Translations under genes and position numbers: made by a program | Shown: piece by piece, positions 23,244 to 34,735 of the stretch | Layout of the letters: each line of letters starts with the position of its first letter | Numbering within the stretch: position 1 is the first letter of the stretch | Notes under the pieces: model-generated | What the model saw: only the letters and a program-made list of their open reading frames with translations | Databases searched by the model: none | What the model was told of the DNA's origin: nothing | DNA from: Voacanga thouarsii | Taxonomy: Eukaryota > Streptophyta > Magnoliopsida > Gentianales > Apocynaceae | Length of the DNA: 64,000 nt | NCBI GenBank assembly: GCA_026120185.1 | Contig: JANUWF010003370.1 | Span: 1,662,001 to 1,726,000, forward strand | Direction of reading: 5' to 3'

Positions 23244-25490
23244 ATGGATAGACGATGGATGAATCTGCCAAGAAATAATCCTAAGTATGAAGAAGGAGTT
23301 GAATACCTCTTAAGCTTTTCTTTTGCCAATTCAGCTATAAATAGGAGGATTTCATGCCCATGTAGAGATTGCAGAATGTGAATAGTGGTTTCTAGGCAGG
23401 AAGCCAAAGAACACTTAATTGTTAGAGGTTTTATTAAAGGGTACACACACTGGGTTGCGCATGGTGAACTTACTTATACTGATCCGTCAACAATTAATTT
23501 ACATTTGAATATAGATAGCCGGTCTAACAACGTTAACAATATTAAAGGGTTAGATGAGATAGGAGGGTTGGATGACATGGAAGGATTGCTGCATGACACA
23601 TTTGGAGTCCCAAGAACAGATCATGTGGAGGGTGATAACATAGATTTTAGAGAAGAATTACCTGACAAGGAGGCTGAAAGGTTTTATAAACTTTTAGATG
23701 ATTCTCAACAAGATTTGTATTCGGGATGTAAAAAATTCTCAAAACTTTCTTTCATTACTCGTTTGCTTTATCTCTAGTGTAGTGGTAAGTGGAGTGATAA
23801 ATCCTTTAACATGCTTCTTGACTTGTTGTGAGAAGCATTCCCTGAGACATTTTCAAACTTACCTAAAAATATGTATGAAGCTAATAGATTGATGAAGCAA
23901 TTAGGCATTGGCTATGAGAAAATAGATGCATGTCCCAATGATTGCATTATTTATTGGAGGGATAAAGAGAGTTGGAAGGAATGCAAGACATGTAACCATC
24001 TTAGATGGCAGCCATTTGAAAAAGATCCCATAGGTGAGAAGAGAAAAATTCCTTACAAGGTATTGTGGCATTTTAAACTAAAGCCTAGATTGCAAAGGTT
24101 ATTTATGTCGCAAAAAATTGCTGCCAGTATGAAATTGCATAGTGAATGCCGCACAAAAGATGGATGCATGAAACACCCAGCTGATTCCTCTTCTTGGAAG
24201 TCTTTTGATCATCAATATCTTGAATTCAGTGAAGAGCCTAGAAATGTTAGATTAGGTTTGGCATCTGATGGATTTAATCCATTTCAGAATATGAGTGTAT
24301 CTCATAGTACATGGCCTGTTGTATTAATACCTTATAATTTGCTACCATGGATGTGTATGAAGCAATCGTATTTCATGTTATCATTGTTGATACCTGGCCC
24401 TTTTGCCCCTGGAAACAACATTGATGTCTACTTGCAGCCTTTAATTGCTGAATTGAAAGAGCTATGGGATGTTGGGGTGAAGACCTATGATGCGTCCATA
24501 AATCAAAACTTCCAAATGCGTGTAGCATTACTTTGGATGATTAGCGATTTTCCTAGTTTTGCCACTTTGTCAGGATGGAGTACAAAAGGGGAACTTGCAT
24601 GTCCAATTTGTCACAAACACACCCATTCTCAGTGGTTAAAAAATGGTGGAAAGCATTGTTACATGGGACATCAAAAGTTTTTAGACCGTAATCATCCTTA
24701 TCGAGGAGATGGTAGATCTTTTGATGGTAAGGTAGAGCATTGGAGACCTCCACCTATACTTACTAGTTCAATAGTGGTAGAGGAGCTGCAAAATTTTTTC
24801 ATAAAGTTTGGAAAATTAGTCAAGGACAATGAAACGTTACTTTTTAATTGAAAGAAGAAAAGTATTTTCTTTGATTTACTGTATTGGGAATGGAACATTA
24901 TACGCCACAATCTTGATCCGATGCATATTGAGAAGAATGTTTGTGACAATGTCATTAATACTTTGTTAGATGGGGATAAATCAAAGGATAATGCTAAGTC
25001 TAGACTTGACTTGGTTGAAATGGGTATAAGACTAGATTTACTTCCTATTCAAAGGGAAAATGGAAAAGTTTTCTTACGTCCTGCTTCATTTACATTGAAT
25101 AGGAAAGAGAAGTATAATTTCTGTAAAGTGCTGAAAAAAGTGAAAGTTCCAGATGGATACTCTTCTAATATTTCACGTTGTGTGCAACTTAAGCCACCAA
25201 AGATATCTGGCCTCAAAAGTCATGACAATCATATTTTGATGCAACAACTGATGCCAATAGCTTTGAGGAAATCTTTACGTAGATCTGTGAAGTCTCCACT
25301 TATTAGATTAAGTCATTTTTTCCGAATGTTGTGCTCTAAAGAGATTTTTCCTCAAGATGTGGTTCAACTTGAAAAGGACATCATTATTATACTATGCCAA
25401 CTAGAAAAGGTTTTCCCTCCTTTTTTTGATGTGATGGTGCATTTAACTGTACCTCTAGTAAGAGAGGTGAAAATTAGGTGGGCCTGTTCA
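23244..25490 (+). pseudogene. TNP2-type CACTA transposase remnant
   Basis: TNP2 proteins cut and join the ends of CACTA elements. The start at 23244 opens with MDRRWMNLPR, a Transpos_assoc domain with the cysteine motif ISCPCRDC and then EHLIVRGFIKGYTHW. The TNP2 core follows, with NDCIIYW, ASDGFNPF, LLIPGPFAPGNNIDVYLQPL, the zinc-like ACPICHKHTH, and DPMHIEKNVCDNV. The end has VQLEKD and LCQLEKVFPPFFDVMVHL, the start of DUF4218, then homology is lost near 25490. One frame is kept throughout, with no frameshift. It is interrupted only by stops at 23379-23381, 23775-23777, 23829-23831 and 24849-24851, the last probably at a tryptophan. No introns are needed to explain it. The rest of DUF4218 and the C-terminus are absent. 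Confidence 0.93.
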
Positions 25491-25537
25491 TTATTGTTAG
25501 CACATTCCTATATAACATGCCAATACATTAATGATGG

Positions 25538-25571
<34 letters not shown>

Positions 25572-26444
25572 AAACAGTGGCAGATAACATAATTTTTCTT
25601 GGACATCGTAAATCAAACTTAGAACCTATTTGCTTGATAAGAGGTGTTTTTAACCAATTGATAAGTCTTGTTGTCACATAAATAGCATCATTTTGTTAGC
25701 TTTTATACAGGATTGTAACAATCAAAATTCAGTGTAAGAATGATTATCTAACAAGTTTACTCGCTATGATCAGCATACAAAATATACATAGAATGCATAA
25801 TGTAAATTGATGTCAAAATTTCCTAGTTTATGAATTATGACACGTCCTGCATTTGTTGATCATCTACTGCTACTGTTGAACCAAAGAATTGATGAGATTT
25901 GGAGGAAAGAAGTTTATCTCCAATTGATTGATCAGATATTTGACCCTTTTCCAATGAATTTTAACTGATCTTGTTACATGAGTGTAAGAATCTTGTAGCA
26001 TCTGTTTGGCAGTTGGTTCTCTTCCTTCCCTGTTTTGGACATTGTTATGTTCATCTTCCTCTGCAGAGAAGGTTTCAAGGGATAACAACAAAAGTGAAAA
26101 CTAAATACTCTGATCAATTTATGCATTTTTCTTTGAAATTATAGGATTATGGTTTTCTAAATTTGGAGAAATCTAAAATTTATTTGCACTTAAAGTGGAT
26201 TTGAGGTTTGAACCAGATTTGTAACTGCTTAAAACATCCTGGGAGTTACTTCTGTTTGAACATTTCCATTTACCTTATCTCTCAGTTTGTCTCAGTTTGT
26301 CATTGACTGCACTCTGCTTACAAATATGGTTACAAATATGATTGCCCAAAAACAGTCTCATGGGAAGTTTTTGGTATGAGATGTCTGTCTTTTTTCTGTT
26401 GTTTTGAAGATTCTACTATGCAAAGGAGATATGAGAAGGCACTG

Positions 26445-26502
26445 TGATTTGCTCATACTTTCTTGTCATGATTTGCTCATAATTTCTTGTCATGATTTGC
26501 TA
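26445..26502. repeat. 24-bp tandem repeat, about 2.4 units
   Basis: TGATTTGCTCATACTTTC-type units start at 26445 and 26469, with a partial third unit from 26493. The units differ by about one base. Confidence 0.85.
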
Positions 26503-27004
26503 CATTTGATTTTTGGATCAGCTTCATGTCTTGGTCTGCTATTTTGGTCTTGAACTTTTTGTCATTATTAATTTTGAATATTATACTTTTTCCAGATTCT
26601 TATTCTATCTAGTTAAGTGAATGGAGGTGAATTTTGCTGCTAAACACCTTTTGAACATTTGACTGCACTTTGCACGACAAGAGAGATCAATTCCAGATTT
26701 CTAGAACCAGGATTTCAGTTTGCTGGTTAGAAGTGGAGTTGTAGAACCTCCGGGACTGCTGCTCTTTTTCTGGTGACATAAGCACTAAATATAGGTAAGG
26801 AAAAAAAATAAAAAAATAAAAAAAGTCTCTCCAAAGCCTGCCTTCCTTTATTTGTATCTGTGACCAATAGAGCATAATTGAGCGAAGGCTCATCCATAGG
26901 CCACATATGACTCCACGGGCAAAAAGTACTAGTGCAGGTATACATAGCTGGTTTCTCATTAGGTTTGAGCTATTTACTTGAATATGCTGTTCCTTCTTTC
27001 CTCA

Positions 27005-27235
27005 CGATTGTGCTCCCACTGACCTTCTTGTATACACAAGGCTCATCCATGTTTTGAATAAAACCAAACTCTTTGATTGTTTCATTAAAACGGATGTTCC
27101 AACTCCTAGAAGCTTGCATAAATGGACCTTTTGCAACTTACACACCTTTGTGCCCTTATTTGATGGGAAACCCTCAAGTTGTATCATACACACTTCCCCA
27201 GTCAGATTTCCTCAAGTTGAATATCACTCTACTTC
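27005..27235 (-). pseudogene. copia reverse transcriptase fragment inside CACTA-2
   Basis: Read on the minus strand from 27235, about 75 codons align to the middle of copia reverse transcriptase. Visible pieces are GNLTGEVCMIQLEGF, KVCKLQK, QASRSWNIRFNETIKEFGFI and NMDEPCVYKKVSGSTIV. The same segment in Copia-1 (about 1497-1725) reads similarly but is clearly another family member. The fragment lacks the YVDD box, LTRs and any flanking copia sequence. It has at least one frameshift between the two halves. It may be a fragment captured by the CACTA element or the stub of an old insertion. Confidence 0.75.
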
Positions 27236-30200
27236 TTGCTTTCTTGTTTCAAAAAGACGAGTGGATTCAAGCACTTTCTTCACTTTCTCTTTAAATTTAA
27301 GTTAACTAATATTTTGATTCCACATTTTTCTTCCCTTTCATTTCAAAGTATTATGTATATATATTTTAACTTTCCTTTTAAAACCATGCCCTATCAAACT
27401 AAGAATCTGGAACTGGGTAATGTTCTCTAACATATTTGTTGCTTCTGGATTGACCTGATGAAACATGACAGCTTAATTTGTGTGAATATGGATTAGCTGC
27501 CAAGAGCTATAATTTTCTTACTTTTTGGTTGATCCCACCCACCCATCCGCCTCCCCCCCAAAACACCCCAACATGTCAGTCAATTTGCAAATTTTGTAGC
27601 AGTCCTTTGCTGTTTGCCTACAAAGATTACATTGCAATTAATATGCTTGTGTTTCTGACTGACTATCACTTGGCTAGTAGGCTGCAAATAGAAGAATAAT
27701 AGCTTTTCTGCTTTAAGGACTTATTTTTGTTAAAAAGAGGTTAGGTAAAAAATCTGCTAATAAATCCATACAGATATAGCAGTCAAAAGGTTGTTGAGCA
27801 TAATTGTTATCAGACAAAAAATAATGTCATCCTTATATTGTGTGAGATGCACTAACTTAAATTCTTATGGAGGTGGAAGTTCTAAGTCAAGGCATTGATA
27901 CCAAGTACAGGTACATTTTGTTCATTTCTTGCAAGTAGCTCATGAACCGTTCAAAGATTAGGCTAGATGAATGTTTATTTATTTATTTTTTTTAACTACA
28001 AATTTATTTCTCATGTCTGGTTAGCCAGGCTGGTGATAAATAAGTTATTCTAAAAAAGGAAAACCAAAAAAGGAACACTTTAGTTATGCTTTCATGTTAA
28101 AGATTTTTAATTTTTTTCCCTTTTACTTATATCATTTTTTTCTTTTTTTTGGTGCTAATTGTCTAGGAGTATTGCTAAATAATAAAACTTTGCTATTTAA
28201 CCCTAAAAATCCTTTGCATTGATTATATATGTATATATTGTTATGTTTTGTTTCCCCTAAGAGTGATATTACCTAAAGGATACATTGTTTAACTAGATGA
28301 GAACAAGTGGCTGAGTTTTCCACTATTGCTGCGGTCTTGTTCTTTGTCAAACCTTTGGTCAGTGATTAATTGATATTTAATACTGGAAGAATATTTATAC
28401 CCTGGAAATGTTTCTTTCTAGTCATGTTTGGCAGGTTGTACTTCATTCTCATGGTACTTAAATTTCTCGATTATCATCTCTCTTTGTTACTCTTGTCATC
28501 CTCTCTTTAAAGGTTGCTATAAGGCAATACATTTTGTTACTTGGTACCAAGAGGCAAAGTTGTATACACTAAAACAAGGAGAGATACATTTATAACTGTT
28601 ATGGACCCTGACTAGGTAAATTTGTACTACAGAGTCAGCTGACTGAAGACAAAGAACTAAATGAGTTGTCAAACTTTTATGAGTGTAAAATAGTTGAAAG
28701 TACTTTGCTATGATGCTAGAATGTAAAATCTTTGTCTAATTGTTACTTGATGAACTGTTAGACAAGAAATCTGTGGGGATTAATCTCTAGATTGTGTTGT
28801 GTTCCCTGGAGTTTAACAAATCAGTTGATTAGAGGAAACTTGTACATGATGTATTTGAGACAACTATGCATGTGGTTGGGATAATTTCCATTGCTCTGTG
28901 TGTTGGCACCCATCTGTGTGTGTGTGAAGCCGATTGTCTGAGCTCCTGAGTCCTGCTGATATTCTGAAGCTCAATAACGCATTAAAAAATAATTTGTAAA
29001 TGAAGTTCTCTGAACTGAAGATGCCTGTGAGTTCCCCTATTTGGTAATTGCAGAAATTCCTTTTCTTATTAGACTGCTAGACAGGGAAAATAAGATACTT
29101 ACAGATGCATTTTTGCAACTTGACAATTTAAGCCTTTCATAAAAGTGCCAGCAAAAGTTCTTTTGGAAAGTATATAGGATGTCTAGGCCTGGATGCAAAT
29201 GTTTCAATGTACAAACTACATAGAAATGGGTTCTTGTTGGACATAAAATATGCTTAAAACATGCATACAAGTTGGTTGATATGGGTTGGTTCTTACTTCT
29301 CAGATATTCTGTTGCTCCCAAATTCTCCCTTGTCCTGTTAAATGCATGAATTGGTTTATAGGCTTCAGTTAATACCAGAACTCATAAAAAACCACAGGAC
29401 ATGAGGTTGGCCAACCACTCCAGGGGAGGAGTTTAGATACACAAAATAGCATGCTGGAGTACTAGTCTTTTCCTTGATGGAATGTTTATGATATTTTAAT
29501 TACCAAATTTGTATCAAATGGTAATTTGCCTATTTAACGCTGCAGTATGTGGTGCTAGAATATTGCCTAGTATTTTCATATATCATGCCAACTTTGGGTA
29601 AAGACCAGTTGATGGCACACACACCATCTCATATATCAAATATCTATCTTAAGTGCTTTGAGATTATGACCGGCAGTTGGCCATCAACTAGCAAACCTAC
29701 TTGCAAATCAACGTGTAGGGAAAACTAATGGTGTACTTTTATTTTTTACAAGCAGCTTAGATACGCGAACCCTTAAGATGATATCATGATAGTGCCTGTT
29801 GGATTTATTTTCCTTACATTTAATGATTACTGGTTCAACTGTTTAGTTATTAATCTGGAAAAATATACTTGAAATTCAACTTCAGAGAACTTGGTGAAAA
29901 CTATCAAACACATGTTAAAGCTTTGTGGGACTTGGGCTGACCTTTTACCATCATCAATGACTTACACCAAATTGAAGCCATTCTTTACATTATTGCACCA
30001 TATAATCACTGGCATTTGTCATGGATTGAAGCATTTGACATGCATAGACTTATGTGTTGAAGCCGAATATGCCATACTGTCTAGGGATAAATCTAGAAAC
30101 CATATAGTGGGAAATGACTCATAATGAATCTTGCTGCCACATTATTCTTCAACAATGAAAAGGACTTTTCAGATATTGTCACTGCTTATATTCTTGACTG

Positions 30201-30747
30201 CACTCTGCTTATAAATATGGTTACATTTTGAACACCATTAGAATTTGCAACTACATACCATGTACACGGTTTTGCTGCTGAATGTGTTAAACCATGAAAT
30301 CAGGCTTGTAAAACCATGAGACTGTTTTGATGCTGAACACCATTTTTCAGTTTGACTGCACTTTGCACTCTGCACAATTTTGCTGATGAAGATATAAAGA
30401 GATATATTAATTGGTCAGTTTTTTTTTTTTTTATAGCAGTGAACTGAACCTAGCAGTACTAAAGCTTGGGAAGTGAGGAACAACAGACATAACATGTAGA
30501 CATAATATGCTTTTTATTAGACATTACATGCTTTTTTGTCAGAAATTCAGTGCTCACATGTCATTTGTTTACTGATTATGGTTTTCAATCTATGTAAATT
30601 CTACGACTTTATAGGGTCAGTAGCATCATGATGTTGAAAATGGAGAAATGCTCTTCTTGGATTTTGATCCCCAGAGATGGGGTTTGGGTTAATTAAAGTT
30701 ACCTGTTAAATGGTAATTGATTTTTCTTGTCTTTTTATGTGTAACAG

Positions 30748-32602
30748 TTGTCAATGGGATTGATAAAGACAACAACGGCCATGATGGAGTGGCAAAGAAA
30801 AAAAGAGGCCCTACATTCATTACTGGACTTTGGGGTAGGCCAAAATGTTTGAACTGCATAGAAGTTGAGTTTGATGAGACAGGTGTACCTATTGGAGATA
30901 ATGCTGCAAAATTAAATGAGTTTTTGGGAACAGTAGTCAGAAATGGCAAGGATGCTCCTATAGACATCATAGATTGGTGTTTGGTACAAGCAGAGAACAA
31001 ATTAAGAATGATAAATATGGTGAAGGTATCAAAAGATAAGTTTCAATAATTGTATAACTTGTCTACTTTTATAAATCTTGTAGTTAAAGGCCTTATGTCT
31101 ACATACTCGATTCTAATTATTGAAATTGATTGTTTCCTAATTTTATATATAATATACTTTAATTATTTCTTTCAATTACAGAACATATTTAACCTTCCTC
31201 CTGGTACTGAAGATTGGGTCTACAAATCTATGGGTAAGAAATGGAGAAGCTTTAAGGCATATTTGAAGGCTAAATATTTTGATCTAAATCAACCTGTGTC
31301 AGCTCAACTTGCTTCTGGGGATTAGCGTCTCATACAAGACCAATTTGTTAGACTTTTAGAGTATTGGAGCACAGAAAAAGGCCAGGTATAATATATGTGA
31401 TTTTTTTTATTTATAAAAAACTAAAAGTAATTACATCTTAACCTTTTTCTTTATTCATTTTTAGTGTAGAAGTGCAAAGAATAAGCAAGCTAGGGCATGC
31501 AACAAGATGAATCATTGCATTGGAAAGAAATTATATGGCCGAATTCGCAACGAATTGGTAAAGTTACCCAATCTAAATTTATATTTGACAAATTTAATAT
31601 AACAGAATACATTGGGAATCAAATATCTTAATTTGTATTTAGGAAAAGAAATTTGAACGTCCTGCATCCCGGGCTGAACTGTTCAAAAAATGCTACACAT
31701 GTGCTAATGGTGAACCTTCTGGAAACGAAGTTGCTACTGCTTTGGTAAGGATTTTCTTCCCTCTTTCCTTGATTCCATTTAGTTCTATGATGTATTGTAT
31801 ATGTTCCATCTATATTATTGAATTTAAATATACTTACATTTTAATTCACTAATAGGGGGAGTTGACAAAACGTACTACTCAACTTCCTCCAGATTCCGTT
31901 GATAGTATTAGTCCAAATGACATATTTGGACAAGTTTTAGGTAAAGAAAAACGTGGTAGGGTGCGCATGTTTGGATCGAATGTTCCTACAACAGACGAAT
32001 GGGGTTAATTGCTAAGTAAAAGTGCATCTTACCGCATAATCCATGAGCAACGCCAGGAATTGTTAAGGGTGAACGAAATATTAAAAGAGCAAGAAAATAG
32101 ATTTGAGGAACAAGGCAACCTTATACAACAACTGAATGCTACAGTTACACAGCTAAGAGTTGCCTCACAAGCAGGATTTCCTTCCTCTTCAACTAGTATA
32201 TTCCCAAGTCATCTAATGGTCAAGTTATAAGTTCAGCTACTCTTCCAAGACGTTTGACGGTATATTTTACTCTTTTAACTTTTATACATTTAGAGATTTT
32301 TTCATTAATAAAAACTATCAACAATATTAAATTTCTTTTTGTTTTTCTCTTTTTTCTTATTCAGGTTCATGCTTCTGTGTCACTTAAAAGTCTAAATGAC
32401 CCAAATAAGATTGTTGCAAAAGGCTATATTGTGGACATGAATCGACAAAAAAATGTGGGCGGACATATTTTAGGTCCTAATTGGTGTGAGGTTAACATAC
32501 AAGTTGTTATTTGAGCATGAAGAATATTTGGTTAGACCTTACTCATTGTTGGAGACCATTGGAGATGCTCTTGGCACTAATATTGCTTGGCCAAACTCTT
32601 TG
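30748..32602 (+). pseudogene. TnpA-like gene remnant (Transposase_24 family) of CACTA-2
   Basis: Six exon-like blocks have consensus AG and GT borders: 30748-31025, 31182-31385, 31465-31557, 31643-31744, 31856-32259 and 32365-32602. In order they give KKKRGPTFITGLWGRPK with FDETGVPIGDNAAKLN, then SMGKKWRSFKAYLKAKYF, then CRSAKNKQARACNKMNH, then FERPASRAELFKKCY, then GRVRMFGSN with a helix-prone stretch (QRQELLRVNEILKEQENRFE), and last VAKGYIVDMNRQ and LGPNWCEVNIQ. This is the layout of plant Transposase_24 proteins, the likely DNA-binding partner of TNP2. Stops at 31323-31325, 32006-32008 and near 32513 break it. The first exons are not found. Gene order TNP2 then TnpA-like fits En/Spm relatives. 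Confidence 0.82.
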
Positions 32603-32659
32603 GTATATTACCAATTCACTTGCACTCTATGTCAAAATTATTTTTTTTTCCAATTAATT

Positions 32660-32660
<1 letters not shown>

Positions 32661-32736
<76 letters not shown>

Positions 32737-32738
32737 TT
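32661..32738. repeat. (CA)n(TA)n microsatellite
   Basis: About 29 CA units run directly into TA units, just downstream of the last TnpA-like exon. Confidence 0.97.
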
Positions 32739-33049
32739 ATGTAGGTGGAAAGAAATGCATATTGAAGCAGGCTTGTTGACTAGGAGCAGACATTAGTCTA
32801 CAGCTCTTATAGGATGCATGATTTTATGCTTCTTGTGCAAACTTATAGAAATTAATAAATTTAGGATTTTTACAGTTTAAGTACTCTTACATTTGATGTT
32901 TATTTAGTTGATACCAGGATATTTCATAATAAATGTATTTTGGTGGTACATTGAATTTAAATTAAATTTATGGATATTTTCCTTTCTTTCAATGTAAATT
33001 GTTGTCGCGGGGATTAGTTGAAATTGGTCTAACATGTTAAATTGTTACA

Positions 33050-33600
33050 ATATTTAAAATATAGTGACATTTATATATCAGGGCTATTAGAATAAGAGAA
33101 CAGATATAAATGTTATCATATTAGGGATAATATGTCACACACAAGTATTATGAAATGTATAATTACCGACATAACAATTTGTCACATTAGAATAAATATG
33201 TTCTATACTAAATGTCAGAAAACAATATTTTTTGTCACAATTGTTTATGCTATATTTGGAACAATTATTAACATTATAAAAGGTCATAAAATACTTAAAT
33301 TCTAATGTATGTAGATGTCACCATAGCTGCATAATGTGACAATATTATGTATTAAAAAAGATTTAAATATTTGTTTTGTCTTAACTTTATTATAACACTA
33401 ACAAATGTCACAAGAAGAATTTATAAGCACATTTACGTATGTTATCATAGGTTCTTATGGTAACATATGTTTATGATATTTATATATGTCACAGACTTTT
33501 CCTGACATCACTTTAGATGACACTCTTTATATGTGTCATAATAGATTAAATGTCAGAAAAAATTCTCCATAGTGACACATAAAAATGTCATTAAAAGGAA
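33050..33600. repeat. right subterminal repeats of CACTA-2
   Basis: TGTCACA, ATGTCA and AATGTGACA-type motifs recur roughly every 20-40 bases in both orientations up to the right terminal inverted repeat. They match the weaker cluster at the left end and are the expected type of site for a TnpA-like protein. Confidence 0.75.
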
Positions 33601-33995
33601 AAAATGTCGTAGTGATTAGAATTAATAGGATTAATTCTAATTAATTATGGATTATTAATCTCAAAGACGTTTGGATTAATTCATGTTCGCTACCAATTGA
33701 CTGGGAAACCTAATAGGTCACACACAATAGAGGATTATATACTTAAAATGTTATTTGATAACATAGTGGGGTTAATTGCGAGAAAGAGAAGTTGTTGTGG
33801 ACAAATTATAATTAGTTATAATTTGTGATCCAAGTTGTAATTGTGGGAACTTAATGTTTCCAATTACAATTAGAAAATTCTAATTGTTTAAGAATTTTAG
33901 ATTTTCAGTGGATTTTGGAACATATATTGGATATACTCGAAACCCTAATCCAAGGGTGATTCACACGAAAATAAGAGCCACAAAACAAACCTTCT

Positions 33996-33999
<4 letters not shown>

Positions 34000-34066
<67 letters not shown>
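34000..34066. repeat. (CT)n microsatellite, about 33 units
   Basis: An uninterrupted CT run inside the solo copia LTR, about 340 bases before its 3' end. Confidence 0.97.
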
Positions 34067-34069
<3 letters not shown>

Positions 34070-34551
34070 TGTTCTTGAGAAACAACCCTAGCTACCATCT
34101 TTTTCTGCTTGCACAGGAAATTTTGGTGCTTGAGTAATCCTCTATGTGGATTACTATTAGAGATAATCACACATTGTGATTATAGTGGTTAGATGTCCAA
34201 CTCTCGTGGAGTTTGCATAAGAGGATTGCTGGATCGCGCCTCGACTTGAAGAAGAAATTTTGTTCTTCGGACGATCAAACAAAGGTAAAAAGCTGTTACC
34301 TTTATTATCTTTATGTCTTGTTTTCCACACATATGCGGGTCTTGGGATGGTATCTCGTTTTATTTTCCACTGTGTCGTATAGGATACGAGCCTGAGATAA
34401 CCAACAGATTCATATAAGCTAGGCCCAATAAGTTAATTCTAAATTCTATGATCTCCCAACCACCCTAAATAGATAAATGTGGGATTGGTCCATAAGCTCC
34501 CTTTATTCTCTCAATACTTTTTTCAATTTTTTCTTTTTTTTTTCTTGTAGT

Positions 34552-34735
34552 AAGGTAATGCAAAAGCCTAGTAAAGATGTGTAATAAGGATATTTTAGCT
34601 TTTGCGTTACCTTACTTCAGAAATTTTTCTATTTTCTTTTGGGTTAGATAAGGTAATAAAAAGGCCTAATAAAGATATGAATAAGGATTTTTCAGCTTTT
34701 GTATTGCCTTGCTTTATTCTGTCATTTTTTTTTAT
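34552..34735. repeat. tandemly duplicated hairpin unit
   Basis: Unit 1 carries TAAGGTAATGCAAAAGCC at 34552 and the near-perfect inverse GCTTTTGCGTTACCTTA ending near 34615, so it can fold into a hairpin of about 63 bases. Unit 2 starts at 34649 with TAAGGTAATAAAAAGGCC and its inverse arm ends near 34713. The period is about 97 bases. The block lies just where Athila-like reverse transcriptase homology ends. Confidence 0.75.

Larger units (their letters stand above)
25491..30716. other. CACTA-2 internal filler, mostly non-coding
   Basis: About 5.2 kb separates the two transposase genes. A TA microsatellite (25540-25568) lies at the point where TNP2 homology ends. Apart from one copia reverse transcriptase fragment I find no recognisable coding sequence. 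Two text blocks recur far apart: GACTGCACTCTGCTTA at 26305 and 30198, and TTTGACTGCACTTTGCAC at 26658 and 30353. This suggests a duplicated or inserted unit. The remaining open frames are short and unconvincing. Confidence 0.55.
20812..33613 (+). mobile_element. CACTA-2: 12.8-kb En/Spm-type DNA transposon
   Basis: The element begins CACTACAACAAAAAATGGC and ends TGTCGTAGTG, flanked by a perfect ATT triplet (20809-20811 and 33614-33616). It carries a TNP2-type transposase remnant (23244-25490) and a TnpA-like gene remnant (30748-32602), both on the plus strand, as in autonomous En/Spm relatives. Subterminal TGACAT-type repeats flank both ends. The 5 kb between the two genes is non-coding filler with a copia reverse transcriptase fragment. 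Stops in both genes mean it is not autonomous now. Confidence 0.92.
19831..34406 (+). mobile_element. solo copia-type LTR (about 1.77 kb) split by CACTA-2
   Basis: It starts TGTTAGTATTATGCCCTAG and ends GAGATAACCAACA. It is flanked by AATTC (19826-19830) and GATTC (34407-34411), a 5-bp duplication with one transition. Removing CACTA-2 and its duplicated triplet leaves about 1.77 kb with no coding sequence, so this is read as a solo LTR. It differs from the Copia-1/2/3 family. Near its 3' end are a long CT microsatellite and the block AGATAATCACACATTGTG. The minus-strand frame at 20287-20841 lies inside the LTR and is not taken as a gene. Confidence 0.8.

Noticed and set aside
32486..32779. 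97-codon frame ending in a Thr/His repeat
   Set aside because: Its C-terminal half is the CA/TA microsatellite. The N-terminal half is the last TnpA-like exon read partly in the wrong frame.
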